Source: Leifsonia aquatica
GTDB lineage: Bacteria > Actinomycetota > Actinomycetes > Actinomycetales > Microbacteriaceae
DNA: 64,000 nt
Assembly: GCF_014190775.1 (NCBI RefSeq)
Contig: NZ_JACHVP010000002.1
Coordinates: 62,001 to 126,000 of the forward strand
Direction: 5' to 3'
Part shown: piece after piece, positions 43,446 to 51,638 of the stretch
How the letters are laid out: every line of letters starts with the position of its first letter
Numbering within the stretch: position 1 is the stretch's first letter
Notes under the pieces: generated by a model
The model's database searches: none
The model's input: only the letters and a program-made list of their open reading frames with translations
What the model was told of the DNA's origin: nothing
Translations under genes and position numbers: made by a program

Positions 43446-43694
43446 ATGACCGACACGTTCGACAAGGTGACCATGTTCGGCGCGGACTGGTGCCGCGACT
43501 GCATCCGCTCCAAGGCGCTGCTCGAGCGCCTGGGCACCGACTACGAGTACATCGACCTCGTGGAGCGGCCCGAGGAGGCCGACCGCGCCAAGGCGATCAG
43601 CGGCCGCACCAACATCCCCGTCGTGGTCTTCCCCGACGGCCGCCACTTCACCGAGCCGTCCGACCAGGAGCTCGAAGCGGCACTGGCGCAGTAG
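43446..43694 (+). CDS. Glutaredoxin-like protein (mycoredoxin type)
   Basis: 82 residues. The active site WCRDC near residues 16-20 has two cysteines and the NIPVVVFPDG cis-proline segment follows. Actinobacterial proteins of this type reduce mycothiol mixed disulfides. ATG 43446 is six bases after TAGGCT, fitting a leaderless transcript. The convergent TetR gene ends 24 bases later, across the palindrome GGCTGCGCAGCC. Confidence 0.85.
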   Translation: MTDTFDKVTMFGADWCRDCIRSKALLERLGTDYEYIDLVERPEEADRAKAISGRTNIPVVVFPDGRHFTEPSDQELEAALAQ

Positions 43695-43697
43695 CGC

Positions 43698-43709
43698 CCG
43701 GGCTGCGCA
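43698..43709. repeat. Short palindrome at the glutaredoxin / TetR convergent junction
   Basis: GGCTGCGCAGCC is a perfect 12-bp palindrome in the middle of the 24-base gap between two convergent stop codons. It may form a small bidirectional terminator hairpin, although there is no U tract. Confidence 0.45.
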
Positions 43710-43718
43710 GCCGACGCC

Positions 43719-44285
43719 TCAGTCGAGAGCGGCGAGTGCGCGCAGCCGCCCCATCACACCACGCACGCGCTCGGCCAGCGTGCCGGGCGCGTCGTCGCCG
43801 ATCCATGCCGCGAACGCGACCTTGAACGCCGCGACCGCCGTCTCCGCCGCGATCGACGCCTCCGGCTCCGCCACTCCGCGTGCGCGCAGCGCGTCCGCGA
43901 CGGCCTCCCCGAGCTGGGCGAGCTTCAGCAGCTCCCGCTCTTGCAGGCTCGCGTTCGCGGCGATCGCCGCCGCGCGCCGCCGCGCGTACTCGCGCCGCTC
44001 CTCCAGCATCGCCGTACCGTCGGCGAGCGCCTCCCCCGCCGCGTCCAGGGCTGGGAGGGACGGATCGGTCGCAGCCAGCACTGCCAGCACGTCGTGCTCC
44101 ATCTGGCCGGTCGCGTCGAACAGCACTTCGCGCTTGTCGGTGAAGTAGCGGAAGAACGTGCGCTCCGTCACGCCCGCGCGCTCCGCGATGTCGGCGACGG
44201 TCGTCTGCTCGAAGCCGGGGTCGAGGTAGAGCTCGAGCGCGGCGAGGCGCATGCGCCCCTGCGCGTCCGGCTCCCAGCGTCCCAT
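43719..44285 (-). CDS. TetR-family transcriptional regulator
   Basis: 188 residues from ATG 44285, six bases after TAGACT; a GTG two codons upstream is possible. The N-terminal helix-turn-helix reads TVADIAERAGVTERTFFRYFTDKREVLF, the standard TetR head. The C-terminal helices form an unknown ligand pocket. It is divergent from an NAD-dependent sugar-epimerase-like gene, with a strong palindrome between them, so it probably represses that gene and itself. Confidence 0.88.
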   Translation of the reverse strand: MGRWEPDAQGRMRLAALELYLDPGFEQTTVADIAERAGVTERTFFRYFTDKREVLFDATGQMEHDVLAVLAATDPSLPALDAAGEALADGTAMLEERREYARRRAAAIAANASLQERELLKLAQLGEAVADALRARGVAEPEASIAAETAVAAFKVAFAAWIGDDAPGTLAERVRGVMGRLRALAALD

Positions 44286-44310
44286 GCTCACAGTCTAGTG
44301 ATGACAGCGG

Positions 44311-44348
44311 CTGACATCAGTGCTATCGTCGATGTCAGTCACTGACAT
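44311..44348. promoter_or_regulatory. TetR operator between the TetR and SDR genes
   Basis: ATGTCAGTCACTGACAT (44332-44348) is a perfect 17-bp palindrome about a central C. An overlapping pair CTGACATC (44311-44318) and GATGTCAG (44331-44338) repeats the same half-site 12 bp away. Three TGTCAG-type half-sites in the 84-base divergent region suggest cooperative TetR binding. Confidence 0.75.
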
Positions 44349-44369
44349 GACCTGGAAAGGGATGATCCC

Positions 44370-45269
44370 ATGCGCGTTTTCGTCACCGGAGCCTCCGGCT
44401 GGATCGGCTCGGCCGCCGTACCCGAACTCCTCGCCGCCGGACACGAGGTCGTCGGCCTCGCCCGCTCCGACGCCTCCGCCGCCGCTCTCCGCGACGCCGG
44501 CGTGGAGGTGCGGACCGGCAGCCTCGACGACCTCGAGAGCCTCCGCGCCGGCGCCGCCGAGGCCGACGGCGTCATCCATCTCGCCTTCAAGCACGACTTC
44601 TCGGACTTCGAGGGCGCCGGCCGCACCGAGCGCTCGGCCGTCGAGACGATGCTCGACGCGCTGGCCGGCACGGACAAGCCGTTCCTCTTCGCCTCCGGCA
44701 TCGCCATGCTCGCGCCCGGCCGCGTCGCGACGGAGGAGGACGCCGCCCACTCGTCCGACCCCGCGTCGCCGCGTGGAGGCGCGGAGGGCTTCGCGCTCGG
44801 CTCGGCCGATCGCGGCATCCGCCCGGTCGCGCTGCGCTTCGCCCCGACCGTGCACGGTGTCGGCGACCACGGCTTCAGCGCCGTCCTCGCCGGGATCGCC
44901 CGCGAGAAGGGCGTGGCCGGTTATGTCGGCGACGGCGCCCACCGCTGGCCCGCCGTGCACCACTCCGACGCCGGCCGCCTCATCGCCCGCGCGCTCGACG
45001 CAGCTCCGGAGGGCGGCGGTATCGTCCACGCCGTCGCCGAGGAAGGCATCCCGACGCGCGAGATCGCCGAGGCGCTGGGCCGCGCGATCGGCGTGCCCGC
45101 GGCCTCCATCGCCCCGGAGGACGCGGCCGCGCACTTCGGCTGGATCGGCGCCTTCTTCGGCGTCGACATCCCCGCCTCCAGCGCCCTCACCCGCGAGCGC
45201 TACGGCTGGACCCCCACCGGCCCGACCCTCTTCGAGGACATCGCGGCGGGCGCCTACCCGGGCCACTGA
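44370..45269 (+). CDS. NAD(P)-dependent epimerase/dehydratase-like oxidoreductase (extended SDR)
   Basis: 299 residues. The nucleotide-binding motif VTGASGWIGSA lies at 5-15 and the sequence has the extended SDR layout of the NAD-epimerase family (DGVIHLAFKHDF, then FLFASGIAML). The classic YxxxK active-site pair is not obvious, as in many proteins of this subgroup. It is controlled by the divergent TetR. The substrate is unknown. Confidence 0.8.
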   Translation: MRVFVTGASGWIGSAAVPELLAAGHEVVGLARSDASAAALRDAGVEVRTGSLDDLESLRAGAAEADGVIHLAFKHDFSDFEGAGRTERSAVETMLDALAGTDKPFLFASGIAMLAPGRVATEEDAAHSSDPASPRGGAEGFALGSADRGIRPVALRFAPTVHGVGDHGFSAVLAGIAREKGVAGYVGDGAHRWPAVHHSDAGRLIARALDAAPEGGGIVHAVAEEGIPTREIAEALGRAIGVPAASIAPEDAAAHFGWIGAFFGVDIPASSALTRERYGWTPTGPTLFEDIAAGAYPGH

Positions 45270-45296
45270 CCCGGCCGCATCCACCCGCCCGGGCGC

Positions 45297-45387
45297 GGGC
45301 AACGGAGGACATCCGGAGCGGTCTCCCGCCCGTCTCCTCCGTTGCCCGTCACGGCCCGGCGTGGCGCGCGGAAGTTCCTCCGTTGCC
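45297..45387. repeat. Intergenic inverted repeat, family R3
   Basis: GGGCAACGGAGGA (45297-45309) pairs exactly with TCCTCCGTTGCCC (45335-45347), and a further copy of the second arm follows at 45375-45387. It fills the convergent junction between the SDR and the metallo-hydrolase genes. Confidence 0.7.
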
Positions 45388-45395
45388 GACGGCCC

Positions 45396-46025
45396 TCAGA
45401 CCAGCCGATCCGGCGACCCATGCCCCGGGCACACCAGCCGGGGCCGGGAGGCGGTGATCGCCGTCAGCGTCGCCTCCGCGGCATCGCGGTCGCTGATGAG
45501 GAATCCCGGAAAGTGGACGAGCTTCCCCTGCGAGATCCGAGCCGCGTCTCCGATGAACGAGACCCCGCGCCAGCGCACCAGGTGATGCCCGGGCGTGTGT
45601 CCGGGAGCAGGCACGACCAGGACACCCGGCGCGATCTCGATCTCGGCATGGCCGGGCAGCTCGTGCAGACCGGCAGGAACTTCCGGACGGCCCAGCCAGC
45701 CCAGTCGCTGCATCGCCCGCCGAGTGGAAGTGGGAGGCTGCTGCTCGCCCCACAGGATGCGCGCGTCAGGCGCACCGATCCACACCCGCGCGCCCGTCGC
45801 CCGCTGCACGGCGGCCGCGGCGCCGGCGTGATCGGGGTCGTAGTGGGTGAGCACGACATCGGTCACCGGAGCGAGGCGCGCGCCGGCGAGCTCCGCGACC
45901 AGTGCCTTCGCACCGGACGCCAGCCCGGTGTCGACGAGCACCGAACGGCCGTCCTCCTCGATGAGGTAGGCGTTCCCGGCTCTCGCACTCTCGATCCGGT
46001 ACAGGCCGTCGATCAGCAGCTTCAT
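45396..46025 (-). CDS. MBL-fold metallo-hydrolase
   Basis: 209 residues from ATG 46025, seven bases after TAGCAT. The metal motif reads THYDPDHAG, so the usual second histidine of HxHxDH is Asp; later metal ligands are seen in GHTPGHH and CPGHGSPD. This is a glyoxalase-II-like hydrolase fold with a variant first metal site, and it may be lactonase- or thioesterase-like. It stands alone. Activity cannot be predicted confidently. Confidence 0.8.
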   Translation of the reverse strand: MKLLIDGLYRIESARAGNAYLIEEDGRSVLVDTGLASGAKALVAELAGARLAPVTDVVLTHYDPDHAGAAAAVQRATGARVWIGAPDARILWGEQQPPTSTRRAMQRLGWLGRPEVPAGLHELPGHAEIEIAPGVLVVPAPGHTPGHHLVRWRGVSFIGDAARISQGKLVHFPGFLISDRDAAEATLTAITASRPRLVCPGHGSPDRLV

Positions 46026-46127
46026 ACGGTGGATGCTATCCCTGCGCCCGGATTGATGACCCTGATCGCACAATCCCATCCGAACCTCCTGTTGGACTTC
46101 CGTCCCACTCGGGCGGATGCTGACGAC

Positions 46128-47099
46128 ATGGAGTACACCCAGCTCGGCCGGTCCGGCCTGAAAGTATCCCGCCTCGTCCTCGGAACGATGAACTTCGGCC
46201 CGCAGACGTCGTCGGACGACGCACACACGATCATGGATGCCGCCCACGAGGCGGGCATCAACTACTTCGACACCGCCAACGTCTACGGGCAGCACGTGGG
46301 CAAGGGAGCCACCGAGTCGATCATCGGCGACTGGTTCGCCCTGGGCGGAGGCCGCCGCGAGCGCACGGTGCTCGCCACGAAGCTCTACGGCGAGATGGGC
46401 GACTGGCCCAACGAAGGCCGGCTGTCGGCGCTCAACATCCGCCGCGCGCTCGATGCCAGCCTGAAGCGGCTGCAGACCGACCACATCGACATCTACCAGT
46501 TCCACCACGTCGACAGGGACACCCCGTGGGACGAGATCTGGCAGGCGATCGAGACCGCGATCGCGCAGGGCAAGATCCTGTACGCCGGCTCGAGCAACTT
46601 CGCCGGCTGGCACCTCGCGACCGCTCAGGCGGAGGCCCGCAAGCGCAACCTGCTCGGGCTCGTCAGCGAGCAGTCGATCTACAACCTCCTCACCCGGCAG
46701 GTGGAGCTGGAGGTGCTGCCCGCCGCGCAGGCGAACGGCATCGGCGTGATCGCCTGGTCGCCGCTGCAGGGCGGCCTGCTCGGCGGAGTCCTGCGCAAGC
46801 AGAACGAGGGCAAGCGGCGCCTGGAGGGACGCGCCGCCGACACGCTCGCGAAGCACCGCGACGCGATCGAGGCGTACGAGGCCTTCGCCGAGGAGCTCGG
46901 CCACGAGCCGGGTGACATCGCGCTCGCGTGGCTGCTGAGCCGGCCGGGAGTGACCGGCCCGATCATCGGACCGCGCACGCTCGACCAGCTGAACGCGGGA
47001 CTGCGCGCCCTGCACGTCGAGCTGGACGACGCAGCCCTGGGCCGCCTCGACGAGATCTTCCCGGGCCACAAGACCGCGCCCGAGGACTACGCCTGGTGA
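46128..47099 (+). CDS. Aldo/keto reductase (YhdN/voltage-gated K+ beta-subunit-like)
   Basis: 323 residues, a TIM-barrel AKR. The catalytic tetrad is readable as Asp and Tyr in NYFDTANVYGQH, Lys in LATKLYG and His in YQFHHVD. The NADPH-binding end includes SEQSIYNLL and PIIGPRT. It reduces aldehydes or ketones in the cytoplasm. A second AKR follows 40 bases later, perhaps in the same transcript. Substrate unknown. Confidence 0.87.
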   Translation: MEYTQLGRSGLKVSRLVLGTMNFGPQTSSDDAHTIMDAAHEAGINYFDTANVYGQHVGKGATESIIGDWFALGGGRRERTVLATKLYGEMGDWPNEGRLSALNIRRALDASLKRLQTDHIDIYQFHHVDRDTPWDEIWQAIETAIAQGKILYAGSSNFAGWHLATAQAEARKRNLLGLVSEQSIYNLLTRQVELEVLPAAQANGIGVIAWSPLQGGLLGGVLRKQNEGKRRLEGRAADTLAKHRDAIEAYEAFAEELGHEPGDIALAWLLSRPGVTGPIIGPRTLDQLNAGLRALHVELDDAALGRLDEIFPGHKTAPEDYAW

Positions 47100-47139
47100 C
47101 CCACGGGCCCACGACGACGACCACGCAGGGAGGAACAGA

Positions 47140-48000
47140 GTGAAGACACGCAGGATCGCCGACGTCGAGGTGAGCGCGATCGGCCTGGGCGGCATGCCCA
47201 TGTCGATCGAGGGCCGCCCGGACCGCGAACGCTCGATCAACACCGTCCACGCCGCATTGGATGCCGGCGTCACCTTCATCGACACCGCCGACGCGTACCA
47301 CCTGCACGCCGACGAGGTCGGGCACAACGAGGAGCTCATCGCCGAGGCGCTGCGCTCGTGGAGCGGCGACGCCTCCACCGTGCTCGTCGCGACGAAGGGC
47401 GGCCACCTCCGCCCGGGCGACGGCCGCTGGACGCTGAACGGCCGCCCCGAGTACATCAAGGAGGCCGCGAAGGCCTCCCTGGCGCGCCTCGGCGGCGACG
47501 CCATCGGGCTCTACCAGTTCCACCGACCCGACCCGGAGGTGCCGTACGCGGACTCCGTCGGAGCCGTGCGCGACCTGCTCGACGAGGGCGTCATCCGCCT
47601 CGCCGGCATCTCGAACGCGAACCCCGAGCAGATCCGCCTCGCGCAGGACATCCTGGGCGGACGGCTCGCGTCCTTGCAGAACCAGTTCTCGCCGGCGTTC
47701 CGGTCGAGCGCGCCGGAGCTGGAGCTGACCGGCGAGCTCGGCATCGCGTTCCTCCCGTGGAGCCCGCTCGGCGGCATCACCAACGCCGCCGACCTCGGCT
47801 CCCGGTTCGAGCCGTTCAAGGATGTGGCGGAGGCCCGCGGGATCAGCCCGCAGGTCGTCGCGCTCGCCTGGCACCTCGCGCAGGGGCCGCACGTCATCCC
47901 GATCCCGGGCTCCTCGCGCCCCGAGACGATCCGCGACTCCGTCACGGCCGCCGACGTCGAGCTCACCCCCGACGAGCTCGCGCGTCTCAACGCCGCCTGA
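47140..48000 (+). CDS. Aldo/keto reductase (second, shorter)
   Basis: 286 residues from GTG behind AGGGAGGAA. Tetrad residues are visible in FIDTADAYH (Asp, Tyr), VATKGGH (Lys) and LYQFHRPDP (His). PGSSRPETIRD is the typical AKR cofactor segment. It is distinct from the preceding AKR rather than a recent duplicate. Substrate unknown. Confidence 0.87.
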   Translation: MKTRRIADVEVSAIGLGGMPMSIEGRPDRERSINTVHAALDAGVTFIDTADAYHLHADEVGHNEELIAEALRSWSGDASTVLVATKGGHLRPGDGRWTLNGRPEYIKEAAKASLARLGGDAIGLYQFHRPDPEVPYADSVGAVRDLLDEGVIRLAGISNANPEQIRLAQDILGGRLASLQNQFSPAFRSSAPELELTGELGIAFLPWSPLGGITNAADLGSRFEPFKDVAEARGISPQVVALAWHLAQGPHVIPIPGSSRPETIRDSVTAADVELTPDELARLNAA

Positions 48001-48011
48001 CCCGGCTCCCC

Positions 48012-48079
48012 AACCGCCGAGTACGCGAATTCTCTGCGTACTCGGCGGTTTCGGCCGTACTTTCTGCGTACTCGGCGGG
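48012..48079. repeat. Intergenic inverted repeat, family R4
   Basis: AACCGCCGAGTACGC (48012-48026) pairs exactly with GCGTACTCGGCGGTT (48036-48050). The second arm recurs as GCGTACTCGGCGG near 48066-48078. It fills the 96-base convergent junction between the second AKR and the hexosaminidase. The arm-arm-extra-arm layout is the same as in R3. Confidence 0.75.
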
Positions 48080-48096
48080 TGGAGGGCGGCGGGGGC

Positions 48097-49767
48097 TCAG
48101 GAGGCGATGGTCGCGGTGAGCGCGGCGACCTCGGCGGCGCGGTCGGCGCGATCGCGCGGGGCGCCCGGGATGCCCGGACGCTGCTGCCATGGCAGCGGTC
48201 CGTCCGCGTGGCGGTACTCGACCCCGACCGCGTCGAGCCGCGCGAGGTGCGCCTCGAGCCGCGGCACGAACGCCTCCCACGACCGCTCGCCCGCCTCGTC
48301 GGCGGTCCACAACGCCTCGGCGAGCGCGGCCAGTCGCGGGAACGCGAAGTAGTCCAGCCCGCGCGGCTGGTCGATGTACTCGGTCCACAGGTTCGCCTGG
48401 GCACCCAGCACGTGGGCGCGCTGCTCGGCCGTGAGCTCGGCGGGCACCGGGTCCAGTTCGTACACGTCGCGCACGGTCGTGACCGTGACCAGCGGGATGG
48501 GCTCCTCCATCGACTCCGACTGGCGGTAGTTGAAGTAGAGGACGCGGTCCGGGCAGAACACGACGTCGTGACCCTGCCGCGCGGCCGCGACGGCACCGGT
48601 CTCACCGCGCCAGCTCGCGACGGTCGCACCCGGGGCGAGGCCGCCCTCCAGGATCTCGTCCCAGCCGTACGATCGGCGGCCGCGGGCGGTGAGGTGCTCG
48701 TCGATGCGGCGGACGAACCAGCTCTGCCCCTCCTCCTCGGTCGCGGCGCCGATCTCGCGCAGCCGCTCCTGCGTGCGCGGGTCGGCGCGCCACTGGTCCT
48801 TGCGGCACTCGTCCCCGCCGATGCCGATGTACGCGGAGGGGAAGACCTCGATGACCTCGTCGAGCACGTTGCGGAAGAACTCGACCGTCGACTCTTCGAG
48901 GTTCAGGACGTTGCGGCTGATCCCGTACCGCGTCCACACCTCGCGCGGTTCGTCCCCGCCCGCGACGCCGAGCTCGGGATACGCGGCGATCGCGGCCTGC
49001 ACGTGCCCGGGCGACTCGATCTCGGGGATCACGGTGATGCCGCGCGCGGCGGCGTACGCCACGATCTCGCGGAGGTCGTCCTGCGTGTAGAACCCGCCGT
49101 GCGGGCGGCCGTCGGTCGGCGCGTCCGGCCCGAATCCGACCTGCGACTCCCGCCGCCACGCCCCGATCCCGGTGAGGCGCGGGTAGCGGCGGATCTCCAT
49201 CCGCCAGCCCTGGTCGTCGGTCAGGTGCAGGTGGAGCACGTTCATCCGGTGCATCGCGAGCAGGTCGACGAAGCGGAGGATGTCGTGCTTCGGCAGGAAG
49301 TGCCGGGCCACGTCGAGCATCAGCCCGCGCCAGCGGAACGCCGGACTGTCGTCGACGCGGCACGCCGGAGCCGCCCAGCGCACGCCGTCGAGGGCGCCGC
49401 GCCGGTGCACGGCGGGCGGGAGGAGCTGCAGAAACGCCTGCGCTCCGTGCGCGAGAGCCGCGGCCGATCCGCCTCGGATGCGCACGCCGTCCGGCTCCAC
49501 CGTGAGCCGGTACTCCTCGTCGGCGAGGGAGGGATCGGCGGCGAGGGTGATCGCGCCGGCGCCCCCGCCGCCCATCGAAGCGCTCGCGAGCGGCAACCCG
49601 GTCGCCGCCGCGAGCTGGGCCCGCAGCCACGCGGCGATCGGAGCTCCCGTCGTGTCGGCGACGACCGTCGTCCCGGCGTCGAGCACGAACTCGCCCGGCA
49701 GCTCCTCCACCCGCCGCGGGCGCGGCAGCAGGCGGTCGGCGATCGCGCCGGTCATCGCGTCACTCAT
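48097..49767 (-). CDS. Beta-N-acetylhexosaminidase, GH20
   Basis: 556 residues. The N-terminal alpha/beta domain (GH20b, about 1-140) precedes the TIM barrel with the GGDE motif (IGIGGDECRKDQW), the Asp-Glu pair used in substrate-assisted catalysis. It removes terminal GlcNAc or GalNAc from oligosaccharides. There is no signal peptide, so it acts on material imported by the ABC system of this operon. The ATG overlaps the RpiR stop by four bases. It is the last gene of the amino-sugar operon. Confidence 0.88.
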   Translation of the reverse strand: MSDAMTGAIADRLLPRPRRVEELPGEFVLDAGTTVVADTTGAPIAAWLRAQLAAATGLPLASASMGGGGAGAITLAADPSLADEEYRLTVEPDGVRIRGGSAAALAHGAQAFLQLLPPAVHRRGALDGVRWAAPACRVDDSPAFRWRGLMLDVARHFLPKHDILRFVDLLAMHRMNVLHLHLTDDQGWRMEIRRYPRLTGIGAWRRESQVGFGPDAPTDGRPHGGFYTQDDLREIVAYAAARGITVIPEIESPGHVQAAIAAYPELGVAGGDEPREVWTRYGISRNVLNLEESTVEFFRNVLDEVIEVFPSAYIGIGGDECRKDQWRADPRTQERLREIGAATEEEGQSWFVRRIDEHLTARGRRSYGWDEILEGGLAPGATVASWRGETGAVAAARQGHDVVFCPDRVLYFNYRQSESMEEPIPLVTVTTVRDVYELDPVPAELTAEQRAHVLGAQANLWTEYIDQPRGLDYFAFPRLAALAEALWTADEAGERSWEAFVPRLEAHLARLDAVGVEYRHADGPLPWQQRPGIPGAPRDRADRAAEVAALTATIAS

Positions 49768-50660
49768 CGCTCAGAGCGCTCGGAGCGCTCGGGCCGCACG
49801 GGACGCTGGCTGCGCACCGCCTCGTACGTCAGCCGCAGGGACTCGGTCATCTGGTCGTACATCTGCTGGGCCACCCGCACGAAGAGGAAGTCGACGAGCG
49901 CGAGCTGCGCGATGCGGCTCGACATCGCGCCCGAGCGGTAGAGGCTCTCGCGTGCCTGGGTCGTGAGCACATGGTCGCTGACGCGGCCGATGCTGGACTC
50001 CGGGAAGTTCGTGATGGAGACCGTGGTCGCCCCGGCCGCGTGCGCGACCGAGAGCGCGTGGGTGGTCTCGAGCGTCTCGCCGGAGTGGGAGAACCCGATG
50101 GCCACATTGCCCGGCTTCTGCAGTGCGGCCGACGCGAGGGCGAGGTGGGAGTCGACGGAGCAGAAGGCGGTCAGCCCGATGCGGGAGAGCTTCTGCTGGA
50201 GGTCCTGCGCGGTGAGACTGCTCGACCCCACGCCGTAGAGGTCGATGCGGCCCGCACCGACGATGGCGGCGACCACGCGGTCGAGGGCGTCGAGGTCGAG
50301 CTCGCGGGCGGTCTGCTCGATCGCCAGCGCGTCCTGGTAGGCGATCTTGGCGACGACCTCCTGCACGCTGTCGGCCGGGTCCACCTCGCTCTCGGTGAGC
50401 TCGAACCGCTCGCGCGCGGCCTGCTCGCGGCTGGTCGCGGCGGCGATGGCGAGCCGGAACTCGCGGTACCCGCTGAAGCCGATGCTCTGGCAGAACCGGG
50501 CGATCGTCGCCTGCGACGAGTCGCACACGGCGGCGAGCTCGGAGATCGTCAGATCCACGACGCGCTCGGGATGGTCGATCACCACCTGGGCGATGCGCGC
50601 CTCCGTGGCGCTGAGCCGCGGCACCGCCTGGCGCACCGCGGAGAGGACGTCAGCCGACAT
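49764..50660 (-). CDS. RpiR-family regulator with SIS domain (MurR-like)
   Basis: 298 residues. The N-terminal helix-turn-helix DLTISELAAVCDSSQATIARFCQSIGFSG is followed by a SIS sugar-phosphate-binding domain (about 125-260, with GVGSSSLTAQDLQQKLSR and SHSGETLET). The start overlaps the end of murQ by 11 bases. By analogy with MurR it should sense MurNAc-6-phosphate or GlcNAc-6-phosphate and control the operon, perhaps through the paired sites at 57533-57578. Confidence 0.87.
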   Translation of the reverse strand: MSADVLSAVRQAVPRLSATEARIAQVVIDHPERVVDLTISELAAVCDSSQATIARFCQSIGFSGYREFRLAIAAATSREQAARERFELTESEVDPADSVQEVVAKIAYQDALAIEQTARELDLDALDRVVAAIVGAGRIDLYGVGSSSLTAQDLQQKLSRIGLTAFCSVDSHLALASAALQKPGNVAIGFSHSGETLETTHALSVAHAAGATTVSITNFPESSIGRVSDHVLTTQARESLYRSGAMSSRIAQLALVDFLFVRVAQQMYDQMTESLRLTYEAVRSQRPVRPERSERSER

Positions 50661-51612
50661 GTGTCCGCGTGCCCTCGGCGGCGTCGACGGCCGCGAGTGC
50701 GTCGCGCAGTCGTCCGCCGTGCTCGGCGAGGAGCCGCACGGCGGCGTCCGCATCGAGGGTCGTCTCGCTCATCAGGATCGCCGCCTTAATCCAGCCACCG
50801 GTCGCGTCGAGCGCTTCCGCGGCCTGCTGCGCGTCGGTGCCCGTCGCCAGCATAACGGTCCGCTCGGACCGGGCCCGCAGCTTGGCGTTGGTGGCCCGGA
50901 GGTCGACCATGAGGTTGCCGTAGACCTTGCCGAGCCGCACCATCGAGATGGTGCTGATCATGTTGAGCACGAGCTTCTGCGCGGTGCCGGCCTTGAGCCG
51001 GGTGGAGCCGGTGAGGATCTCGGGGCCGACGACGACCTCGATGCCGACCTCGGCCTCCCGACCCAGTGGGGAGTCCGCGTTGCAGGAGAGCCCGACCGTG
51101 AACGCGCCCGCGCGGCGGGCCTGGTCGATCGCACCGAGCACGAAGGGCGTGCGGCCGGACGCCGAGATGCCGACGAGCGCGTCGAGCGGGCCGATGGTGA
51201 TCGAGCGGACGGCGGCGCGGCCGGCCTCCTCGTCGTCCTCCGCGTTCTCGACGGCCGTGTGCAGCGCCTCCGGGCCGCCGGCCATGAGACCGACGACGAG
51301 CTCGGGAGGGGCGCCGAACGTGGGCGGGATCTCGCTGGCGTCGAGCACGCCCATGCGTCCGGCCGTCCCGGCTCCGGCGTAGATCAGGCGGCCGCCGCGG
51401 CGCATCCGCTCGGAGACGCCGGTCACGGCGGCGACGATGCTCGCGCTCTCGCGGGCGACGGCGGCGGGCACCTCGGTGTTGGCGACGTTCATCGCGGCCA
51501 CCAGCTCCTCGATCGACATGATGTCGAGGTCGCGGGTGGTCTCGCTCACCGCCTCGGTCGCGAGCGTACCGAGCGTCTCGCGGAGGTCGGCGAGGGGATG
51601 CGGCTCAGCCAC
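50650..51612 (-). CDS. murQ: N-acetylmuramic acid 6-phosphate etherase
   Basis: 320 residues from GTG 51612, chosen for its AAAGGA site; an in-frame GTG at 51642 overlapping the AnmK stop would add ten. Signature stretches GGRLIYAGAGTAGRMGVLDASE, GISASGRTPFV and TGSTRLKAGTAQKLVLNM are those of MurQ, a SIS-fold enzyme. It cleaves the lactyl ether of MurNAc-6-phosphate to give GlcNAc-6-phosphate and D-lactate. It follows AnmK, which supplies its substrate. Confidence 0.92.
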   Translation of the reverse strand: MAEPHPLADLRETLGTLATEAVSETTRDLDIMSIEELVAAMNVANTEVPAAVARESASIVAAVTGVSERMRRGGRLIYAGAGTAGRMGVLDASEIPPTFGAPPELVVGLMAGGPEALHTAVENAEDDEEAGRAAVRSITIGPLDALVGISASGRTPFVLGAIDQARRAGAFTVGLSCNADSPLGREAEVGIEVVVGPEILTGSTRLKAGTAQKLVLNMISTISMVRLGKVYGNLMVDLRATNAKLRARSERTVMLATGTDAQQAAEALDATGGWIKAAILMSETTLDADAAVRLLAEHGGRLRDALAAVDAAEGTRTHVG

Positions 51613-51638
51613 GGAAGATCCTTTCATCGGTGCGTCGG

